A stretch of 19,520 bases of DNA from contig DATGUS010000067.1 of the NCBI GenBank assembly GCA_035301245.1, positions 1-19,520 on the forward strand, given 5' to 3'. Origin of the DNA: Alloiococcus sp035301245. GTDB lineage: Bacteria > Bacillota > Bacilli > Lactobacillales > Carnobacteriaceae_A. Both the position numbers and the translations under genes were made by a program. The notes beneath the pieces were generated by a model, which was not told the DNA's origin, searched no databases, and saw only the letters and a program-made list of their open reading frames with translations. The stretch's first letter is position 1; every line of letters begins with the position of its first letter. This document shows positions 15,340 to 19,520 of the stretch, one piece after another.

Positions 15340-15342
15340 TCG

Positions 15343-15381
15343 ATAAAAAAATCTATCTAAAATTAAATTTAGATAGATTTT
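15343..15381 (-). terminator. Terminator of the ABC transporter operon
   Basis: A 14-bp perfect stem (15348-15361 with 15368-15381) with a 6-base loop is followed on the minus strand by further T residues. It lies 10 bases after the permease stop. The stem is A/T rich but long and is flanked by T on both strands. Confidence 0.82.
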
Positions 15382-15390
15382 AATTGATCT

Positions 15391-18222
15391 TTAATCATTC
15401 GCCTTTAATGCTTCAACCAAATCTACTTTTTTGAGTTTAAAGTGCATTAAGATCATCACAAGTGTCGAGAAGATAAACATCAAGACACTGGCCATCAAGT
15501 AGCTAGTTGGATGAATAGAACGGCTAAACATGAGGTAATCGAGTTCGACCGTCATAATGATAAAGCTATGCAAGAGTATGCCTAAAAATAATCCTACGAT
15601 GATGCCAAGGACCGTTAGGGTAAAGGTTTCGCGGTACACATAACGGGTCACTTCTTTATCATAAAAACCAAGTACTTTAATGGTTGAGAGCTCTTTAATC
15701 CGTTCGCTAACGTTAATATTTGTTAGGTTATATAACACTACGAACGCTAAGGTCCCAGCTGAAATAATAAGAACAACCGTTACTGTTTCTAAACTACTTA
15801 GTGAGTCTTCAACCGTCTGTAAGTTGTCACTATGAAGTACAACGCCCAGGCTGGCATCCATCTGAGACAACTCTTCTTCAAAGATAGATTCATCTGCTCT
15901 ACTCACTGAATTATCAGCATACTTTATAAGTCTAGTATCATATTCTGGTTCTGAATCAAATGTTTCTTGATAATAATCAGGTAACATATACAGATTATGA
16001 TCCACATAATGTTCTACAATACCGCCGATGGTCACTTCATAAGTGTCCCCATCTTCATCTTCGATAGTTAATACGTCACCTTCTTTAATATTCGCTAATT
16101 CAGATACTTTTTGGGTGATCAGCGCTGAACCCTCTACTAGAGGAAGAATCTCTGTTGTGTCTTCATAGTCAACTAAATTGATATAGTCAGCTAAGTTTTC
16201 TGAGTTTTCTGAGTTTTCTGGTACCGTGACTGTCACATCTTGACTTCCCTCTTCAGTTCCAATGGTGACTGTTTTTGATGCCATTCGTAAAAAATTGTCA
16301 GTTATCAACATATCTGCTAATGCCTTATCCACTTCTTCAACTGCTTCATCTCCAGCATCCGTATCAACAACTGAGATCGATTCATAGTTATACAGCTCAT
16401 TAAACTGTTTATTACCGATGCCTTCAATGGAGTCAGATAATCCAAAGCCAGTTAACATCAGTGCCACACCACCAGCGACACCGATAATGGTCATAAACAT
16501 ACGCCCTTTATATCTAAATAGATTTCTAATAGAAACTTTTCGGGTAAAGCTTAGTGTATTCCAGAACCAAGATATGCGTTCCAGTAAAATGCGTTGTCCA
16601 CTCTTTGGTGCTTTCGGTCGCAGTAAGGTTGCGGCATTGTTTTTTAGAAGCGATCTTAAAGAAATAAATGTTGCTAAACTAGTTGATAGAATAGCACCAA
16701 TAAAAGCAATCGCTGCAATGACTGGGTAGAACCCAAGTTGCGGGCTAGCTAATAAATACTGCAAGGAATAAGCATCAACAATAATCCAAGGAAACAATGG
16801 GAACCCGATTGCAAGCCCCACGACACTACCTAATACGGTGGCGATTAAGGCATAGGTAAAGTATTTTATACCGATATCTCTGTTATTATAGCCCAGAGCT
16901 TTCATTGTACCAACTTGCGTACGTCCTTCATCCACCATTCGTGACATAGTTGTTAAGGAAACCAGTAATGCTAGTGCGAAGAAAAACACTGGGAATACTT
17001 TAGCAATCGCTTCAATGCGTTCAGCGTTTTCGCCGTATTCACTTAACCCTGGATAATCAAGTGCACTAGTAAAGTTCATTGAAGCGGTCATTGCTTTTAA
17101 ATCAGCCAAGTCTTCTTCTCCGTCAGCCAACTCTTTTTCAGCTTCTGAAATATCTTCATTGGCTTGTTGTTCTTCCTCTTCAAGTTCTTCCAAAGCTTCT
17201 TTATATTCAATTTCTGATTCTTCTAGTTGATTTCTTGCTTCATCAATTTGCGTCTGTCCTTGAACAATCTGAGGGGAATTCGGTCCGAACAGTTGACTGG
17301 CCTGATTTAATTCTTCTTGCTGAGTATCGAGTTCTTCTTTACCGGAATCGATTTTTTCTTTTGCTTCATCCAGTTCATTTTTCGTATCTTCTAATTCTTT
17401 TTTGGCATCTTCAATATCTGTACGACCTGATTCCAATTCCTGTTCAGCTTCTTTTACAAGTTCATCTTTTCGTTCTTTTGCTCGTCCATCAAATGTATCT
17501 TCATATTCTGTCACTTTTGAATCCATAAATGCTTCGTAGTCATCGCTATACACACTATCGAATTGATTAGATTCATCAAATGATACATAGACCAAGTTAT
17601 CATCGAGATCAATCACATCCTCCATAACAACACCAAAAGCGGACAAGGATCCGGTACCAATATTGGTCGCCCCGCGGCTGCCATGCTCAATATAATGTGG
17701 GGATTGAATGAATCCGACAACTTCAAAGCTCTCTTCTGTTATATTCTCTAGGTAATTTTCACTTGTTTGTGTAACAAGTTCTACGGTATCACCGATGTCG
17801 TAATTTTCAGACATTTCATCAGTATTATCTAAGGCAATTTCGTTGTTTTGTTCGGGAAGTCTTCCATCGATGACTTCAAATTGGTTCAACTCATTTGTCT
17901 CATCATAGCCAAATAAACGAGTGGCCTGATTCTCACCGATTAGTACATCAACCATTGAGCGCGTTTCAATCGTGCCATCTGTCATTTTTTCTATATCCGA
18001 AATGTCTTGATCTGTTAATCCAACCGTTGACATAACTTCCATATCAGCGAGGTTCTGCTTTTCAAAATAATAATTAGCTGTCTCATCCATTACGGGGCCG
18101 CTTGCTACTAACCCAGCAAAGAAAGCCACACCAATTAAGATAATTGCAAAAATGGATAAAAAGCGGCTAAGCGTACGACGGATTTCACGTATCGTATCTT
18201 TCATTAAAGTTTTATTAAACAT
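15391..18222 (-). CDS. FtsX/MacB-type ABC transporter permease with long coiled-coil hairpin
   Basis: This is the membrane subunit of an ABC transporter, 943 residues from the ATG at 18220-18222. An in-frame TTG one codon earlier is less likely. It appears to be a duplicated FtsX-type protein. TM1 is at about 21-43, an extracytoplasmic part reaches to about 400, and TM2-4 lie at about 407-427, 455-479 and 499-522. TM5 is at about 575-595, a second external domain runs to about 810, and TM6-8 lie at about 813-835, 867-889 and 907-926. Residues about 240-380 are almost all Glu, Lys, Asp, Gln and Leu. They form two long helices around a GPNSP turn near 315, an apparent coiled-coil hairpin. Such permeases usually act with an ATPase in export or in moving envelope substrates; the substrate here is unknown. 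The gene follows the ATPase by 15 bases. Confidence 0.92.
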   Translation of the reverse strand: MFNKTLMKDTIREIRRTLSRFLSIFAIILIGVAFFAGLVASGPVMDETANYYFEKQNLADMEVMSTVGLTDQDISDIEKMTDGTIETRSMVDVLIGENQATRLFGYDETNELNQFEVIDGRLPEQNNEIALDNTDEMSENYDIGDTVELVTQTSENYLENITEESFEVVGFIQSPHYIEHGSRGATNIGTGSLSAFGVVMEDVIDLDDNLVYVSFDESNQFDSVYSDDYEAFMDSKVTEYEDTFDGRAKERKDELVKEAEQELESGRTDIEDAKKELEDTKNELDEAKEKIDSGKEELDTQQEELNQASQLFGPNSPQIVQGQTQIDEARNQLEESEIEYKEALEELEEEEQQANEDISEAEKELADGEEDLADLKAMTASMNFTSALDYPGLSEYGENAERIEAIAKVFPVFFFALALLVSLTTMSRMVDEGRTQVGTMKALGYNNRDIGIKYFTYALIATVLGSVVGLAIGFPLFPWIIVDAYSLQYLLASPQLGFYPVIAAIAFIGAILSTSLATFISLRSLLKNNAATLLRPKAPKSGQRILLERISWFWNTLSFTRKVSIRNLFRYKGRMFMTIIGVAGGVALMLTGFGLSDSIEGIGNKQFNELYNYESISVVDTDAGDEAVEEVDKALADMLITDNFLRMASKTVTIGTEEGSQDVTVTVPENSENSENLADYINLVDYEDTTEILPLVEGSALITQKVSELANIKEGDVLTIEDEDGDTYEVTIGGIVEHYVDHNLYMLPDYYQETFDSEPEYDTRLIKYADNSVSRADESIFEEELSQMDASLGVVLHSDNLQTVEDSLSSLETVTVVLIISAGTLAFVVLYNLTNINVSERIKELSTIKVLGFYDKEVTRYVYRETFTLTVLGIIVGLFLGILLHSFIIMTVELDYLMFSRSIHPTSYLMASVLMFIFSTLVMILMHFKLKKVDLVEALKAND
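16192..16218. repeat. Three tandem 9-base units inside the permease gene
   Basis: The unit TRAGTTTTC occurs three times without gaps; the last two copies are identical. It encodes the repeated Glu-Asn-Ser in the second external domain of the permease (ENSENSEN, about residues 669-676). The unit length keeps the frame, so copy-number change would alter the loop by three residues only. Confidence 0.7.
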
Positions 18223-18237
18223 CAATGATCTTCCTTT

Positions 18238-18942
18238 CTACCATGATAATTCATCGACAGATTTTGGATTTTCATTGATCGTCATATTTTTCACTTTTGC
18301 GTCTGAAATTTCAATTACACGGTCTGCCATCTCCGCAATCGCTTGGTTATGTGTAATGACCACGACTGTTGCATCATATTCCTTTGTCGCTTTAGATAAT
18401 AAATCTAAAATCTTTTTCCCTGTTTCAAAATCAAGCGCACCTGTCGGCTCATCACATAATAATAATTTTGGTTTCTTAGCTAACGCTCTCGCAATCGCTA
18501 CACGTTGCTGTTCACCACCTGAAAGTTGTGCCGGAAAATTATCTTTACGGTGTAATAACCCAACACTCTCTAGTACTTCTAGGGGATCAAGTGGATCAGA
18601 AGAAATTTCAGCTGAGAACTCCACGTTTTCTTTCGCCGTTAAGTTAGGTATTAGGTTATAAGATTGAAAGATAAACCCAACATCTTCACGTCGATAAGTG
18701 GTTAACTCTTTTTCATTCAAGTTAACGATATTTCTTCCATCTATAATGACATCACCTTCATCGGCTGAGTCCATCCCGCCTATAATATTTAAGACGGTAG
18801 TTTTCCCCGCGCCACTCGGACCAATGATAACGGCGTATTCATTTTTTTCAATTTCAAAAGTCATCCCATCGTTTGCTACAACTTTTGATTCACCCGATTC
18901 ATAATATTTATATTCATCTTTTACAGATATGTAGGCTGTCAC
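18238..18942 (-). CDS. ABC transporter ATP-binding protein, MacB/LolD-like
   Basis: This is the cytosolic ATPase partner of the FtsX-type permease that follows it. The 234 residues contain Walker A GPSGAGKT (41-48), Q-loop Gln93 in IFQSYNL, signature LSGGEQQ (140-146), Walker B LLLCDEPTGALD (160-171) and switch His198. DEPTGALD and the permease type place it with MacB/LolD/FtsE-like mechanotransmission transporters. The start is GTG at 18940-18942, with GAGGGA about 7 bases upstream; no ATG lies near. It is the first gene of a two-gene operon divergent from a TetR-type regulator, which probably controls it. Confidence 0.95.
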   Translation of the reverse strand: MTAYISVKDEYKYYESGESKVVANDGMTFEIEKNEYAVIIGPSGAGKTTVLNIIGGMDSADEGDVIIDGRNIVNLNEKELTTYRREDVGFIFQSYNLIPNLTAKENVEFSAEISSDPLDPLEVLESVGLLHRKDNFPAQLSGGEQQRVAIARALAKKPKLLLCDEPTGALDFETGKKILDLLSKATKEYDATVVVITHNQAIAEMADRVIEISDAKVKNMTINENPKSVDELSW

Positions 18943-18983
18943 TTGAATCCCTCTTTTTCTAAAAAATTAAATACTTATAATGT

Positions 18984-19012
18984 ATTATATGAAAAGAATC
19001 TGTACTTTTCAT
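18984..19012 (-). promoter_or_regulatory. Promoter region of the ABC transporter operon
   Basis: TATAAT on the minus strand (18984-18989) lies about 42 bases before the GTG start. The -35 region (about 19007-19012, ATGAAA) is a poor match. It lies inside the right arm of the inverted repeat, consistent with a weak, repressed promoter. Confidence 0.45.
18989..19012. promoter_or_regulatory. Perfect inverted repeat, probable TetR-family operator
   Basis: ATGAAAAG (18989-18996) and CTTTTCAT (19005-19012) are exact reverse complements with an 8-base spacer. The 24-base element lies between two divergent TATAAT boxes. It touches the -10 of the ABC operon and covers the -35 regions of both promoters. 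Size and location are those of operators bound by TetR-family repressors, and such a gene starts 78 bases away. The symmetry is seen directly; binding is inferred. Confidence 0.62.
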
Positions 19013-19029
19013 TAAGTTCATTTTATAAT
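19001..19029 (+). promoter_or_regulatory. Promoter of the TetR-type regulator gene
   Basis: A perfect TATAAT (19024-19029) stands about 60 bases before the ATG. The -35 region 17 bases upstream (19001-19006) is weak and overlaps the inverted repeat, suggesting autoregulation. Confidence 0.45.
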
Positions 19030-19089
19030 ATGTCTACTATCCAACACTTTTATATTTAATGTTGATTAATTTAGCAAGGAGATGATTAA

Positions 19090-19520
19090 ATGGATCGACG
19101 CGTTCGAAAATCAAAAGAAGCGATTAAAAATGCTTTAACTAAACTAATGAACAATAGCAGATTAGAGGAGATTACAGTCAGTCGACTCTGTGAGGAAGCA
19201 GACATCAATCGTTCGACTTTCTATCTGCACTATAAAAATATTGATGATCTTATACACAGTATTGAAGCCAACTTAGCTCGTCATATTACCTCAACTATCG
19301 ATCACTTTGAAACGGATGATTTGATACTGCACCCTGAAAAGCTAACCGACTCGTTTACTCATATCATTCAATCTTTAGAAGCTGATAGCGATTTGGTCTT
19401 AACATTAATTAATCATTCTGAAACATCTGGAATAAAGATTATGATTGAGCAAGTTATCGAAAATTTAATTTTAGACCGAATTGCCAATATGGAAGGTTAT
19501 GCTCCGGAAGATCATTTATG
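19090..19520 (+). CDS. TetR/AcrR-family transcriptional regulator (3' end beyond window)
   Basis: The first 143 codons are present and the gene runs off the right edge in an open frame. The N-terminal helix-turn-helix (about 8-55) has the TetR pattern SKEAIKNALTKLM, then EITVSRLCEEADINRSTFYLHYKNIDDL. The later part is helical and looks like the start of a ligand-binding domain. AAGGAG with 8-base spacing fixes the ATG. It is divergent from the ABC transporter genes and shares their promoter region, where an inverted repeat lies. A repressor of the transporter and of itself is the natural reading. Ligand unknown. Confidence 0.9.
   Translation, partial: MDRRVRKSKEAIKNALTKLMNNSRLEEITVSRLCEEADINRSTFYLHYKNIDDLIHSIEANLARHITSTIDHFETDDLILHPEKLTDSFTHIIQSLEADSDLVLTLINHSETSGIKIMIEQVIENLILDRIANMEGYAPEDHL

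Noticed and set aside
17079..17528. Plus-strand 149-residue leucine-rich open frame
   Set aside because: It is antisense to the Glu/Lys-rich coiled coil of the permease. Its leucine richness is what the complement of GAA/GAG-rich codons gives. No convincing ribosome binding site or promoter was seen.
18152..18661. Plus-strand 169-residue open frame over the ABC ATPase gene
   Set aside because: It is antisense to an ATPase in which every motif is intact; this is a shadow of that coding strand.
1..19520. Search for CRISPR arrays, tRNA or rRNA genes, insertion-sequence ends and prophage genes
   Set aside because: No regularly spaced repeats, no tRNA-like or rRNA sequence, no transposase or integrase frame and no terminal inverted repeats were seen by eye. 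Dedicated searches were not possible.

Overview
The window looks like chromosomal DNA of a low-GC Gram-positive bacterium, most likely a member of the Lactobacillales (a Carnobacteriaceae/Enterococcaceae-like lineage). The reasons are strong AGGAGG ribosome binding sites, AT-rich spacers, Gram-positive gene content (PcrA, NAD-dependent LigA, a CamS lipoprotein, GatCAB) and an RlmCD variant without iron-sulfur cysteines. The proteins are rich in Asp and Glu, which would fit a salt- or alkali-tolerant species, but that is inference. No rRNA, tRNA, CRISPR array or insertion sequence was seen.

Region 1 (about 1-11,400, minus strand) is a compact housekeeping cluster, read from high to low coordinates: pcrA, ligA, camS, gatC, gatA, gatB, dgkB, rlmCD. 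From pcrA to gatB the genes touch, or nearly touch, and several ribosome binding sites lie inside the last codons of the gene before. It serves DNA repair (PcrA, LigA), Gln-tRNA/Asn-tRNA amidation (GatCAB), lipid recycling (DgkB) and 23S rRNA methylation (RlmCD). The 233-base gap before rlmCD holds a long inverted repeat, so rlmCD may be a separate transcript.

Region 2 (about 11,400-12,680) holds two single-gene units transcribed divergently: a 56-residue acidic protein of unknown function (minus) with its own promoter and terminator, and a DJ-1/PfpI stress protein (plus). A bidirectional terminator separates the latter from region 3.

Region 3 (about 12,680-15,340, minus) is an apparent four-gene operon: membrane-anchored GH73-type glucosaminidase, a TIM-barrel protein of unknown activity, a UPF0316 membrane protein, and a GntR-family regulator. 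Overlapping palindromes just downstream of its -10 box could be an operator. This is the least explained group of genes here.

Region 4 (about 15,340-19,520) is an ABC exporter-type pair (ATPase, then a 943-residue FtsX/MacB-type permease with a long extracytoplasmic coiled-coil hairpin) divergent from a TetR-family regulator that runs off the right end. A perfect 8-8-8 inverted repeat lies between the two divergent -10 boxes, as expected for a TetR operator controlling both directions.

Most of the window is ordinary core genome. The parts most worth a second look are the region 3 operon with its palindromes, the TetR/ABC regulatory region, the inverted repeat after dgkB, and the CamS signal peptide as a possible pheromone source. 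I did not find clear evidence of a wholly new system.
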